In this document: positions 9,759 to 18,847 of the stretch, piece by piece
How positions within the stretch are numbered: position 1 is the first letter of the stretch
How the letters are laid out: each line of letters begins with the position of its first letter
Assembly (NCBI GenBank): GCA_963706785.1
Contig: CAVPNJ010000002.1
Coordinates: 744,001 to 808,000 of the forward strand
DNA: 64,000 nucleotides
Direction of reading: 5' to 3'
DNA from: Pollutimonas sp963706785
Lineage (GTDB): Bacteria > Pseudomonadota > Gammaproteobacteria > Burkholderiales > Burkholderiaceae_B
Translations under genes and position numbers: made by a program
The notes under the pieces: model-generated
The model's input: only the letters and a program-made list of their open reading frames with translations
Told to the model about the DNA's origin: nothing
The model's database searches: none

Positions 9759-10517
9759 TCAGATTCGTTTTGCCACCTGGGCGCTGGTGCGCCCAAATCG
9801 ACGTTCCCGGGTACGATACCACTCGAATGCGGCTTCCATTTCCGGGGCACCGAAATCGGGCCAATAGTCATCCGAAAAATAGAGCTCAGTATAGGCGAGC
9901 TGCCAGACTAGAAAATTGGAGATTCGTTGTTCGCCGCCGGTACGGATAAAAAGGTCGGGCTCGGGCGCATAGGCCATGGACAAGTGTTCGCTTAATAGCG
10001 ATTCGTCTATGGCATTTGGGTTACTGGCTAGTTCGGGGCGCGCGAGAAGCAAGCGTCGCATGGCCTGAAGAATATCCCATCGTCCGCCATAATTTGCGGC
10101 GATAGTCAGATTGAGGGCATCGTTGTGCTCTGTTCGTTGCTCGGCCAACCGTATCAGGTCGCGAAGCTTGGGTTCGAACGGCGACAGATCACCCACAATT
10201 CGCAGACGCACGCCCTGCTGTTCGAGCTTGCTCACTTCTTTTTCGAGTGTTTGAATGAACAGTCGCATAAGCAGCGAGACTTCGTCTTTCGGCCGCCGCC
10301 AATTTTCGGAACTGAAGGCAAACAGTGTTAGATACTCGACGCCGAGCTTACCGCAAGTTTCGACAGCGCGCCTTACTGCCTGCACCCCGCGTATATGCCC
10401 GGCGGTTCGCGGCAGAAAGCGCTTAGTCGCCCAGCGGCCGTTGCCGTCCATGATAATGGCAAGGTGGCGCGGGACGTCTGTACAATCAGGTACAGCCAGA
10501 GTCGTGCTGCTTAGCAT
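9759..10517 (-). CDS. uppS: Undecaprenyl diphosphate synthase
   Basis: Cis-prenyltransferase that makes the C55 carrier for peptidoglycan and O-antigen. The 252 residues show all family motifs: HLAIIMDGNGRWA (catalytic Asp in MDGNGRW), FAFSSENWRRP, PDLFIRTGGEQRISNFL and YTELYFSDDYWPDF. It lies 14 bases before cdsA and 28 bases after frr in the conserved frr-uppS-cdsA-dxr order. Confidence 0.97.
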   Translation of the reverse strand: MLSSTTLAVPDCTDVPRHLAIIMDGNGRWATKRFLPRTAGHIRGVQAVRRAVETCGKLGVEYLTLFAFSSENWRRPKDEVSLLMRLFIQTLEKEVSKLEQQGVRLRIVGDLSPFEPKLRDLIRLAEQRTEHNDALNLTIAANYGGRWDILQAMRRLLLARPELASNPNAIDESLLSEHLSMAYAPEPDLFIRTGGEQRISNFLVWQLAYTELYFSDDYWPDFGAPEMEAAFEWYRTRERRFGRTSAQVAKRI

Positions 10518-10545
10518 GAGGAATATTCCGGCATCGGAGACGGTA

Positions 10546-11106
10546 CTAAACCGTCATGATCTCGGCTTCCTTCTGTATGACCATCTTATCTATTTCGGCG
10601 ACATGCTTATCGGTAAGCTTCTGAACGTCTTCTTGCATGCGTCGCTCGTCATCTTCCGAAATTTCCTTGTCCTTGACCAATTTTTTAAGAGTATCGTTGG
10701 CATCGCGACGCAGGTTACGTACCGCGATCTTGGCGTCCTCGCCTTCGGTGCGGACTACCTTGGTTAGGTCGCGACGACGCTCTTCGGTAAGGGCGGGCAT
10801 AGGCACACGGATACTGTCACCCATCGAAATAGGATTCAGACCGAGATCAGACTCGCGTATAGCCTTCTCGACTGGGCCGGCCATGTTTTTTTCCCAGACC
10901 TGCACGTTGATGGTGCGTGCATCGACAAGGTTTACATTAGCGACCTGGCTGATCGGGACGGGTGAACCGTAGTATTCAACAGTCACGTGATCGAGTATGC
11001 CCGCATGAGCGCGACCGGTGCGAATTTTCGACAAGCTCAGCTTGAGTGCTTCAAGCGACTTGATCATTCGAGTTTCGGTCGATTTTCTGACCTCAGATAG
11101 ACTCAT
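10546..11106 (-). CDS. frr: Ribosome recycling factor
   Basis: Splits post-termination ribosomes together with EF-G. The 186-residue protein starts MSLSEVRKSTETRM and has the conserved KIRTGRAHAGIL and YYGSPVPISQVANV segments, PALTEERRRDL and a long helical C-terminus. The start at 11106 is preferred over 11124: it has an AAAGGAG Shine-Dalgarno at the right distance and matches family length. It follows pyrH by 14 bases. Confidence 0.97.
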   Translation of the reverse strand: MSLSEVRKSTETRMIKSLEALKLSLSKIRTGRAHAGILDHVTVEYYGSPVPISQVANVNLVDARTINVQVWEKNMAGPVEKAIRESDLGLNPISMGDSIRVPMPALTEERRRDLTKVVRTEGEDAKIAVRNLRRDANDTLKKLVKDKEISEDDERRMQEDVQKLTDKHVAEIDKMVIQKEAEIMTV

Positions 11107-11120
11107 TACTACTCCTTTAT

Positions 11121-11837
11121 TCAAACGTGTACCAACGTGCCTTCGTCTTCGCCGGTCAAAGCGCGTTTAAGAGCGCCTGCCTTGTTGATCGAAAAAACCT
11201 TGATGGGGAGCTTTTGATCGCGACATAAGGCGAATGCTGTGGCATCCATGATTTCGAGCCGGCGCACAATTGCCTCGTCGAAACTGATGCGGGTATACCT
11301 GGTAGCGGTGGGATCCTTGTTTGGATCGGCGCTGTATATACCATCGACCTTGGTGGCCTTAAGAACGATCTCGGCGCCGATCTCAGCACCACGTAGCGCC
11401 GAGGCAGTATCAGTCGTAAAAAAAGGATTACCGGTTCCGGCGGCAAAAATGACGACTTTACCCTCTTCGAGGTAGCGTAAAGCCTTGGGGCGAATATAAG
11501 GTTCGACGACTTGATCGATGTTCAGGGCTGACTGCACGCGAGTGTCGATGCCGCGATGTTTAAGAGCATCTTGAAGTGCAAGCGCATTCATGACGGTCGC
11601 CATCATGCCCATGTAATCGGCCGTGGCCCGATCCATGCCCTGAGCTCCGGGAGCAATACCCCGAAAAATATTCCCGCCACCGATCACAATTGCCAGTTGC
11701 ACGCCCATGGCGGCTACTTCGGCTATTTCTTCGGTCATGCGCAAAATCGTTGCGCGATTGATCCCAAAGGCGTCTTCCCCCATCAGCGCTTCGCCGGAAA
11801 GTTTGAGAAGAACGCGCTTATACGATCTGGTGGTCAT
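11121..11837 (-). CDS. pyrH: UMP kinase
   Basis: Phosphorylates UMP to UDP in pyrimidine synthesis. The 238-residue amino-acid-kinase fold protein has KRVLLKLSGEALMG, IVIGGGNIFRG, TADYMGMMATVMNALALQ and ATKVDGIYSADPNKDP. It sits between tsf and frr with a 92-base gap to tsf that holds a hairpin, so its level may be set partly independently of rpsB-tsf. Confidence 0.97.
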   Translation of the reverse strand: MTTRSYKRVLLKLSGEALMGEDAFGINRATILRMTEEIAEVAAMGVQLAIVIGGGNIFRGIAPGAQGMDRATADYMGMMATVMNALALQDALKHRGIDTRVQSALNIDQVVEPYIRPKALRYLEEGKVVIFAAGTGNPFFTTDTASALRGAEIGAEIVLKATKVDGIYSADPNKDPTATRYTRISFDEAIVRRLEIMDATAFALCRDQKLPIKVFSINKAGALKRALTGEDEGTLVHV

Positions 11838-11881
11838 AGGTAGGATCCTAGGTGAAACAGTCCAACGAAAGTGTAAGCCAG

Positions 11882-11913
11882 AGTCGGACTTACGCGGTTG
11901 CGCAAGTCCAACT
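11882..11913 (-). other. Intercistronic hairpin between tsf and pyrH
   Basis: In minus-strand RNA the arms pair over 10 base pairs (AGUUGGACUU with AAGUCCGACU, one G-U wobble) around a 12-base loop that can itself close GCG on CGC. There is no U-tract after it, so it is not a standard Rho-independent terminator. It could be a processing or partial attenuation structure that lowers pyrH relative to tsf. Confidence 0.45.
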
Positions 11914-11929
11914 TTTTACTTAACGAGAA

Positions 11930-12808
11930 TCAGGCAGTGCCGGCGGCCGCAGCGGCGACTTCCGCAGCAAAGTCTTCAGACTTTTTCTCGATGCCTTCAC
12001 CGACGACATACAAAGCAAAGCTGGAGATCTTTGCGCCCTTTTCCTTGAGCATCTGCTCAATGGATTGCTTGTCGTTTTTAACAAAGGGCTGTGAAAGCAA
12101 TGTGACTTCTTTCAAAAATTTCTGGACTGAACCCTCGACCATTTTGGACACGATTTCCGCAGGCTTGCCAGACTCGGCAGCTTTTTGTTCGGCAACCGAG
12201 CGCTCTGCGGCGATATCGGCAGGCGAAACACCATTGGCGTCGAGCGCCTTTGGCTTGGTGGCGGCAATGTGCATAGCCACGTCTTTGCCGACTTCGTCAG
12301 GACCTGCGAAATCGACCAAAACGCCGATTTTTCCGCCATGTACGTAGCTGGCAAGCTTATCAGCCGTTTCGAAACGCTGGAAACGACGTATGGAAATGTT
12401 TTCGCCGATCTTGCCGACCAGTGCTGCGCGGGTCGACTCGACAGTGCCTTCGCCCATAGGCAGCTCTGCAAGGGCGGCCACGTCGGCGGGATTCTTTTCG
12501 GTGATGAGCTGAGCCACGCTATTGATGAAGCCGATGAAGTCATCGTTCTTGGCGACGAAGTCGGTTTCGCAGTTGACTTCAGCGACAGTGCCGCTCTTGC
12601 TGTCAGGAGCGATATACAAGCCAATCAGGCCCTCAGCGGTTACGCGAGTCGATGCCTTGCTGGCTTTGTTACCCAGTTTAACGCGGAGAATTTCTTCAGC
12701 ACGGGCCAGATCGCCGTCGGCTTCGGTCAGTGCTTTTTTGCATTCCATCATGGGCGCGTCGGTTTTCTCGCGCAATTCTTTAACCATAGATGCGGTAATT
12801 TGAGCCAC
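11930..12808 (-). CDS. tsf: Elongation factor Ts
   Basis: Nucleotide exchange factor for EF-Tu. It is 292 residues, normal for betaproteobacteria. The start is a GTG at 12808, giving (M)AQITASMVKELREKTDAPMM, with GGAG eight bases upstream. The reading frame extends further upstream, but that part is non-homologous leader. The EF-Tu contact motif TDAPMMECKKAL and the core signature CETDFVAKNDDF are present. It lies downstream of rpsB, the universal order, separated by a leader with a GC-rich hairpin. Confidence 0.96.
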   Translation of the reverse strand: MAQITASMVKELREKTDAPMMECKKALTEADGDLARAEEILRVKLGNKASKASTRVTAEGLIGLYIAPDSKSGTVAEVNCETDFVAKNDDFIGFINSVAQLITEKNPADVAALAELPMGEGTVESTRAALVGKIGENISIRRFQRFETADKLASYVHGGKIGVLVDFAGPDEVGKDVAMHIAATKPKALDANGVSPADIAAERSVAEQKAAESGKPAEIVSKMVEGSVQKFLKEVTLLSQPFVKNDKQSIEQMLKEKGAKISSFALYVVGEGIEKKSEDFAAEVAAAAAGTA

Positions 12809-12835
12809 TTTTTTTCTCCAGTTCACTAAAACACA

Positions 12836-12852
12836 CCCCGGCATAGCCGGGG
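12836..12852 (-). terminator. Hairpin between rpsB and tsf (attenuator-like)
   Basis: Perfect 7-base-pair GC-rich stem (CCCCGGC, loop TAT, GCCGGGG). In the minus-strand transcript it is followed by TGTGTTTTAG, a weak U-rich tail. It sits in the 132-base gap between the rpsB stop and the tsf start. It probably lets part of the transcription stop after rpsB while the rest continues into tsf. Confidence 0.55.
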
Positions 12853-12940
12853 CAGGTGCATAACGATGCAATCGGCCGCCCTGCTTGTGACAGTCAGCGG
12901 CCGGAACCCGGACTAAAGAATAGTCGGGCACAACATACGC

Positions 12941-13690
12941 TTATTCGCGCTCTTGCTCGACCTCGACGAATTCCTCGTCGCCTTCTGCAATTTCTTCGAC
13001 AAGACCGTTAAGGTTCTGTTCGCGGCCTTCCAGCACAGCATCGGCCATACCGCGAGCATACAACGCAATCGCTTTGGCCGAGTCGTCGTTACCCGGAATG
13101 ATGTACTCAACGCCGTCTGGCGAGTGGTTGGTATCGACAACAGCAACCACTGGAATACCCAGAGTCTTGGCTTCGGCGATGGCGATCTTGTGATAGCCGA
13201 CGTCGATAACGAACAGAGCATCTGGCAAGGTGTTCATGTCTTTGATGCCACCGATTGCCTTATTGAGCTTCTCGAGTTCGCGATCGAACATCAAGCCTTC
13301 TTTCTTGCTCATGCGCTCGGTAGCGCCATCGGCAAGCTGAGCTTCCATTTCTTTCAGACGTTTGATTGAGCTTTTGACCGTTTTGAAGTTGGTCATCATG
13401 CCGCCCAACCAACGGCTGTCGACGTAAGGCATGCCGCAACGTGCAGCTTCAGCCGCGACCAGTTCGCGGGCTGCGCGCTTGGTGCCCACAAACAGTACAT
13501 TGCCGCCGCGAGCGGCGATCTGGCGCACAAACTTGGCCGCTTCCTGGTATTTAACGACAGTTTGTTCAAGGTTGATAATGTGAATCTTGTTACGGTGACC
13601 GAAGATGAACGGCGCCATCTTGGGGTTCCAGTAACGGGTCTGGTGACCAAAGTGGACACCGGCTTCAAGCATTTCGCGCATTAACGACAT
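12941..13690 (-). CDS. rpsB: 30S ribosomal protein S2
   Basis: Small-subunit ribosomal protein. It is 249 residues, starting MSLMREMLEAGVHFGHQTRY, with FGHRNKIHIINLEQT, LFVGTKRAA, DSRWLGGMMTNF and PVVAVVDTNHSPDGV. The start at 13690 has GGAG seven bases upstream; the longer frame to 13828 is leader. It is first gene of the long minus-strand run down to lpxB. The C-terminal tail is very acidic (EEIAEGDEEFVEVEQERE). Confidence 0.98.
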   Translation of the reverse strand: MSLMREMLEAGVHFGHQTRYWNPKMAPFIFGHRNKIHIINLEQTVVKYQEAAKFVRQIAARGGNVLFVGTKRAARELVAAEAARCGMPYVDSRWLGGMMTNFKTVKSSIKRLKEMEAQLADGATERMSKKEGLMFDRELEKLNKAIGGIKDMNTLPDALFVIDVGYHKIAIAEAKTLGIPVVAVVDTNHSPDGVEYIIPGNDDSAKAIALYARGMADAVLEGREQNLNGLVEEIAEGDEEFVEVEQERE

Positions 13691-13869
13691 AATATTCTCC
13701 GAGGGTTTAGTCTTGTGCCAAGTCTGCATTCGATGAAAGCTGCGTATATAAACGCATTCAGTACACCAAACACCCTGTGTTAACCAGGCACGCGATTTTG
13801 GAATGACAAGAAAAGCTGCTTTGGGCAAGCTTTATAATAGGTGCCCCGTAAAGCCTTTCTGATTCACTC

Positions 13870-13902
13870 CTTTCTTAAAGGAAATTTAAGAAAGCCTATA
13901 AT
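13870..13902 (+). promoter_or_regulatory. Palindrome and -10 box upstream of map
   Basis: A perfect 10-base inverted repeat, CTTTCTTAAA-GGAAA-TTTAAGAAAG at 13870-13894, is followed two bases later by TATAAT at 13897-13902. The -35 position would fall inside the repeat (CTTAAA, 3 of 6 matches). A second TATAAT lies at 13833-13838. The repeat covers the -35 and spacer zone, where a repressor or activator would act. The 246-base gap between divergent rpsB and map must contain both promoters; the rpsB one I cannot place. Confidence 0.45.
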
Positions 13903-13936
13903 TCTACTATTTTTATCACACCTAATTCAAGTTGCC

Positions 13937-14743
13937 ATGAGTCCTCTCGTTACTGATCCCACGGATCTCGACAAAATGCGCGCAGCCTGCCAGGCCGCCG
14001 CCGCCACCCTCGACTTCCTCGCACCGCACGTCCGTGCGGGTGTCACAACTGGCGAACTGGACCGTTTGTGCGTGGATTTCATCACCAATGAACTCAAAGT
14101 CGAGTCAGCCACCGTGGGATATGCGCCGCCCGGGTACACGCCTTTCCCCGCGGCGATCTGTACATCAGTCAATCATGTGATTTGTCACGGCATTCCCGGT
14201 GAGAAGACGCTCAAGAACGGTGACATCATGAATATCGATGTCACGGTGATCAAGGACGGCTGGTTTGGCGACACGAGCCGTATGTACTACGTCGGCGAGC
14301 CTTCCATATTAGCCAGGCGCCTTACCGAAACGACTTACGAATGCATGTGGTTGGGTATCGAGCAAATTCGTCCAGGCGCAACGCTCGGAGACATCGGTCA
14401 TGCCATCCAGGTCCATGCTGAAAAAAATGGATTTTCCGTGGTGCGCGAGTACTGTGGTCACGGAGTCGGTCGAAAATTTCACCAGGATCCTCAGGTCTTG
14501 CATTACGGAAAGCCAGGTACCGGCGTTAAACTGCAGCCAGGTATGATTTTCACCGTTGAACCCATGATCAACGCCGGGCGCAAAGAAATTCGTACGCTTG
14601 CCGACGGCTGGACCGTCGTCACGCGCGACCATAGCTTGTCTGCTCAGTGGGAGCACAGCATCCTGGTGACTGACACCGGCTACGAAATTCTTACTGTTTC
14701 AGAAAAAATGCCCGCACCACCTCCATTTATTTCGGTGGCCTGA
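13937..14743 (+). CDS. map: Methionine aminopeptidase, type I
   Basis: Removes the initiator Met from nascent proteins. The 268-residue protein has the five metal ligands in order: NIDVTVIKDGWFGDTSRMYY (two Asp), CGHGVGRKFHQDP (His), IFTVEPMI (Glu) and QWEHSILV (Glu). I chose MSPLVTDPTD at 13937 because the frame upstream (to 13841) is promoter sequence. It is divergent from rpsB and followed by glnD 35 bases later, a common betaproteobacterial arrangement. Confidence 0.97.
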   Translation: MSPLVTDPTDLDKMRAACQAAAATLDFLAPHVRAGVTTGELDRLCVDFITNELKVESATVGYAPPGYTPFPAAICTSVNHVICHGIPGEKTLKNGDIMNIDVTVIKDGWFGDTSRMYYVGEPSILARRLTETTYECMWLGIEQIRPGATLGDIGHAIQVHAEKNGFSVVREYCGHGVGRKFHQDPQVLHYGKPGTGVKLQPGMIFTVEPMINAGRKEIRTLADGWTVVTRDHSLSAQWEHSILVTDTGYEILTVSEKMPAPPPFISVA

Positions 14744-14778
14744 TTCCCTTCGACAGAAACACCTTCTACAAAAACAAT

Positions 14779-17364
14779 ATGCATGCGCCAACCGTAACTC
14801 TGTTGCGCAGCCAGTTGGCGGAAAGGCGTAATGAAGCAATACGAGGTTTTCGCGAAAGGCTGCGCCCCGAACTTCTGCTCACGGCATTGCGACGGATCAC
14901 CGATCAGACCCTGCGTGAACTCGTGCGATTGCATCCGCTTCCCGCTGGAGCAGTGCTTGCGGCGGTAGGCGGTTACGGACGTGGCGAACTCTACCCCTAT
15001 TCGGACGTAGACGTTCTTATATTGCTGCGCGAGCCCCCCGGGCCAGGCGACACTCTCATGATTGAATCGCTGGTCGCAGCGATGTGGGATCTCGGCATCG
15101 AGCCGGGCCATAGCGTCCGGACCATAGAAGATTGTCAACGCGAAGCTGCCAACGACATCACGGTTGAAACCGCCCTGATGGAAGCACGTTGGCTGGTGGG
15201 CGACAAGGCATTGCTGGCGAGTCTAGGTGAAGTCATGCGCAATCAAATGGATGTGCAAACCTTCTTCCAGGCAAAACGCGCCGAAATGCAGCAACGCCAT
15301 GCGCGTCATCAAGATACGCCCTACGCGCTAGAGCCGAATTGCAAAGAGGCTCCAGGGGGCATGCGCGATCTGCAAGTCATCTTGTGGCTCGCCCAGGCAG
15401 CGGGCCTGGGGCGCACGTGGCGCGAGGTCGCCCGCACCGATCTCTTAACAGCCACTGAGTTTCGCGCCTTGAGGCGTGCCGACATGGCGTTTAAACGCCT
15501 GCGCATAGAGCTTCATTTACTGGCTGGCCGTCGCGAAGATCGTGTGCTGTTCGATTTGCAACCCGCTCTTGCGGCAATCTATGGGTTTGAGGCGGTTAAA
15601 AATCGCCGGCCGAGCGAAATACTGATGCAGCGGTATTATTGGGCTGCGCGGGTGGTCAGCCAACTTAGCACCATTCTCTTGCAAAGCCTGGAAGAGCTTC
15701 TGTTTCCGTCTCCGGATGCCAGAGTGCATATCATCGATGATGATTTCTGCATGGTGCGTGGACGGCTCGACATTCGGCGCGAGGACAGCTTCGAACGCAA
15801 TCCCGCCCTGCTGTTTCGAGCCTTTCTGGTCATGCAGGAGCGTCCGGAGTTACTGGGAATGTCGGCACAGACATTGCGCGCCATGTGGCATGCCCGGCGC
15901 CGTATCGATTCCCAGTTCCGGCAGAATCCGGTAAATCGCCATCAATTTATTCAGATACTGCAACAACCGCGCGGAATTGTTCACGCCCTGCGGCGCATGA
16001 CGATGTTAAATATATTGCCGCGCTATCTTCCGGTGTTCCGGCATATTGTCGGCCAAATGCAGCACGATCTTTTCCACGCTTACACTGTGGATCAGCACAT
16101 ACTGATGGTGGTGCGCAACTTGCGCCGCTTCACGATGCCAGAGCATGCGCAAGAGTATCCGTTGGCCAGCCAATTGATCGCCGATTTCGATGGAAATTGG
16201 CTGCTTTATGTCGCGGCTCTTTTTCATGATATTGCCAAAGGCCGGGGCGGCGATCATTCCGAACTAGGAGCGATCGACGCAAGGCGTTTCTGCCAGGACC
16301 ATGGTATTGAGGGCGATGATGCCGAACTCGTTGAGTTTTTGGTGCGGCAACATTTAACGATGTCTATGGTTGCCCAGAAAAGAGACCTTAGCGACCCGGA
16401 CGTCATTCGCGATTTCGCCTATTGTGTACGAGATGAGCGACATCTTACCGCCTTGTACTTGCTAACGGTCGCCGACATCCGGGGCACCAGCCCAACGGTA
16501 TGGAACTCCTGGAAAGGTAAACTGCTTGAAAATTTGTATCGATTGACACTGTCTGTCCTGGGCGGATCGCAGCCCGACACCCGGACGGTGCTGGCCCAGC
16601 GCAAAGAAATTGCGGCCAATGAGATTCGGCTGATGGGCCTGCGCGACGAAAGCCGTGAAGCTTTCTGGAGTCAGCTGGATATTGCTTATTTTTTGCGCCA
16701 TGAGGCCAGTGAAATCGCCTGGCATACGCGCCACCTTTATTATCGCGTGAATTCACCTGATCCGGTGGTCAAGGCCCGAGTAATCGGGCAAAACGAAGCG
16801 CTCCAAGTAATGGTCTATACACAGGACATTAAAGAACTCTTCGTTACGATATGCCGCTATTTCGATCGGCGCGGCTTAAGCATTCAAGATGCCCGCATTC
16901 ATACCACCCATCACGGTTGGGCGCTTGACAGCTTCGTTGTTCTTTTACCCGCACACGAGAAAGATTTCCGCTCGCATGCGTCGTTAGTAGAGCATGAACT
17001 GAACGAGCGGCTAAGACAAGCCCCCGACAAAACCAACGAACGCACTCTCGGTTTTACCGAGAAGCGAACCGGCTCGCGTCGCTCCAGAGTCTTCCCGATT
17101 ATTCCCAATGTCGAATTGCAGCCCGATGAACGCAGTACATCGTGGCGTTTATCCCTGACGGCATCAGACCGGCCCGGATTGCTCTACAGTCTGGCACAGG
17201 TATTTGCGGCGCATTCAATTGACCTGAAGATGGCCAAAGTTCTTACATTGGGTGACCGCGCTGAAGATATATTCATCATCGAGGGCGATGTTCTTGGCCA
17301 CCCCAGAGCCCAGCTACAATTTGAACGCGATATTCTTGCTACGCTCGACAGTGCCAGTCACTGA
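14779..17364 (+). CDS. glnD: Bifunctional PII uridylyltransferase/uridylyl-removing enzyme
   Basis: Glutamine sensor that uridylylates and deuridylylates PII proteins to control nitrogen metabolism. It is 861 residues. The nucleotidyltransferase motif GGYGRGELYPYSDVDVL (64-80) gives the catalytic Asp pair D77 and D79. The HD hydrolase motif is AALFHDIAKGRGGDHSELG. Two C-terminal ACT domains bind glutamine (LFVTICRYFDRRGLSIQDAR; and LSLTASDRPGLLYSLAQVF). The length and domain order match the family. There is no strong Shine-Dalgarno before the ATG, which suggests coupling to map. Confidence 0.97.
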   Translation: MHAPTVTLLRSQLAERRNEAIRGFRERLRPELLLTALRRITDQTLRELVRLHPLPAGAVLAAVGGYGRGELYPYSDVDVLILLREPPGPGDTLMIESLVAAMWDLGIEPGHSVRTIEDCQREAANDITVETALMEARWLVGDKALLASLGEVMRNQMDVQTFFQAKRAEMQQRHARHQDTPYALEPNCKEAPGGMRDLQVILWLAQAAGLGRTWREVARTDLLTATEFRALRRADMAFKRLRIELHLLAGRREDRVLFDLQPALAAIYGFEAVKNRRPSEILMQRYYWAARVVSQLSTILLQSLEELLFPSPDARVHIIDDDFCMVRGRLDIRREDSFERNPALLFRAFLVMQERPELLGMSAQTLRAMWHARRRIDSQFRQNPVNRHQFIQILQQPRGIVHALRRMTMLNILPRYLPVFRHIVGQMQHDLFHAYTVDQHILMVVRNLRRFTMPEHAQEYPLASQLIADFDGNWLLYVAALFHDIAKGRGGDHSELGAIDARRFCQDHGIEGDDAELVEFLVRQHLTMSMVAQKRDLSDPDVIRDFAYCVRDERHLTALYLLTVADIRGTSPTVWNSWKGKLLENLYRLTLSVLGGSQPDTRTVLAQRKEIAANEIRLMGLRDESREAFWSQLDIAYFLRHEASEIAWHTRHLYYRVNSPDPVVKARVIGQNEALQVMVYTQDIKELFVTICRYFDRRGLSIQDARIHTTHHGWALDSFVVLLPAHEKDFRSHASLVEHELNERLRQAPDKTNERTLGFTEKRTGSRRSRVFPIIPNVELQPDERSTSWRLSLTASDRPGLLYSLAQVFAAHSIDLKMAKVLTLGDRAEDIFIIEGDVLGHPRAQLQFERDILATLDSASH

Positions 17365-17397
17365 ATTTCTCTCTCTTTTACCTTGAAGTAGAGCAAT

Positions 17398-18099
17398 ATG
17401 GCCTTTAACGATCTGGTAATAAACTTCGGCCGCAGCTTCCTGTTCGCTCTGGCGACTTTGCTGCCGATACTGAACCCGCCTGCAGTCGCGCCCATTTTTC
17501 TTACCCTGACCGAAGGGGCAAGTACCAACGCAAGAACCCAACTGGCTCAGCGGGTGGCCATTAATATATGCCTGATGCTGGCAATCGCAATGATTGCGGG
17601 CAACTTAGTATTGGTTTTTTTTGGAATTTCTTTACCGATTATTCGTGTAGGGGGTGGCCTGCTGGTTGTCGCAACCGCATGGCGGCTGGTAAGCGCTTCG
17701 GACTACGATGCGCAACATGCGCAAAATATGGCTGAAGCTTACACATTCGATCAGGTGCGGTCCAAGGCATTCTATCCTTTGACCTTTCCCATGATTTGCG
17801 GTCCAGGCGCCCTTTCGGCAGCGATCACTGTAGGCGCGACCTTGCATGCCGAAAGCAAGGCGGATATCGCTCTAAACCTGACTGGTTCTTTAGTAGCCAT
17901 CTCCGTTGCCTCATTGGTCGTTTATTTTTGCCTTAAGTTCGCCGCCCAGTTTCTTTATAAATTGGGCTCGAATGGGACGGCCGTATTGATGCGCCTGTCT
18001 GCATTTATTTTATTGTGCTTGGGGGTCCAAATTATGTGGGACGGTGCGCGCGAATTATTGCTGGGCCTTATGCGCGAGGCCGCCGCTATGGGTCTTTGA
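17398..18099 (+). CDS. MarC family integral membrane protein
   Basis: 233-residue polytopic membrane protein of the MarC/UPF0056 family, whose function is not established (the old link to multiple antibiotic resistance is doubtful). About six hydrophobic helices are visible, with LATLLPILNPPAVAPIFLTL near the N-terminus and FPLTFPMICGPGALSAAITV in the middle, both typical of the family. It lies 33 bases after glnD, and I see no functional link to it. Confidence 0.88.
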   Translation: MAFNDLVINFGRSFLFALATLLPILNPPAVAPIFLTLTEGASTNARTQLAQRVAINICLMLAIAMIAGNLVLVFFGISLPIIRVGGGLLVVATAWRLVSASDYDAQHAQNMAEAYTFDQVRSKAFYPLTFPMICGPGALSAAITVGATLHAESKADIALNLTGSLVAISVASLVVYFCLKFAAQFLYKLGSNGTAVLMRLSAFILLCLGVQIMWDGARELLLGLMREAAAMGL

Positions 18100-18184
18100 T
18101 CACACCGCGTAAAGGATTTCATTACGGCACATCGGGACGAAATTCACATCGTCGCAAATCTTTAACCATTCCACAGGACCTTTC

Positions 18185-18673
18185 ATGACGAACGGTACAT
18201 CCAGGCTGCTGCACATTATTGCCCTTCTCTGCGTCGGCGCCGTAGCGGTCGCCTTAGTTTCCCAACATATGTTTGACATGCGGCCTTGCGCTTGGTGCGT
18301 TTTCCAGCGTTTTATTTTTCTGCTTATTGCCGCCGTTTGCTGGCTTGGTCTTTTGTGGGGCCGGCGTTGGCCTATCGCCAGCAAAGGTGCTGCGTTGGTG
18401 GCCGCCGCGCTTAGCGCAGGCGGCGTAATTGCCGCATGGTACCAATATTCCGTCGCTGCAAATATGTTTTCCTGCGACATGACGCTCGCCGACCGTTTCA
18501 TGGTAAGAAGTGGACTGGATGCCAACATACCCTGGCTATTCGGAATTTTTGCTACATGCATGGACGCAAAAGTAAGTTTTCTCGGGCTCGAGTATGCACT
18601 GTGGGGTCTTGGGCTTTTCGTTATCACGGGCATCCTGGCCCTGGCAGCGTTAATGCTGTCAACAAAGAAATAG
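18185..18673 (+). CDS. dsbB: Disulfide bond formation protein B
   Basis: Inner-membrane quinone reductase that reoxidises periplasmic DsbA. It is 162 residues with four membrane helices. The first redox pair is C35 and C38 in MRPCAWCVFQR. The second pair is C97 (FSCDM) and C125 (ATCMDA) in the second periplasmic loop, flanking LADRFM. The Arg next to the first pair (CVFQR) that binds quinone is present. It stands alone without dsbA. Confidence 0.93.
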   Translation: MTNGTSRLLHIIALLCVGAVAVALVSQHMFDMRPCAWCVFQRFIFLLIAAVCWLGLLWGRRWPIASKGAALVAAALSAGGVIAAWYQYSVAANMFSCDMTLADRFMVRSGLDANIPWLFGIFATCMDAKVSFLGLEYALWGLGLFVITGILALAALMLSTKK

Positions 18674-18847
18674 CATGCCTGGCACTCAGCGGCATGTCGT
18701 CATGTCGCAACCGTGCCTGTTGCCATAATAGCCTTCATAGGATTACAAACTGCATAGATAGAAAGGTTTTTTGCCGTTCAGCACGGAAGCGCCTACGCTG
18801 GGAAGAATCGGGCACGACTCTGGCTCTAATCTCGCAAAAGGTTAAAT

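Noticed and set aside
12185..12829. Open frame of 214 codons on the plus strand
   Set aside because: It is antisense to tsf, which has clear EF-Ts motifs and a start signal.
13691..13936. tRNA or small RNA gene in the rpsB-map gap
   Set aside because: No cloverleaf arms or CCA end are found. The only structure is the palindrome reported above.
18674..18847. Extra gene or RNA between dsbB and phaC
   Set aside because: No start with Shine-Dalgarno and no stable structure. I see only the phaC leader here.
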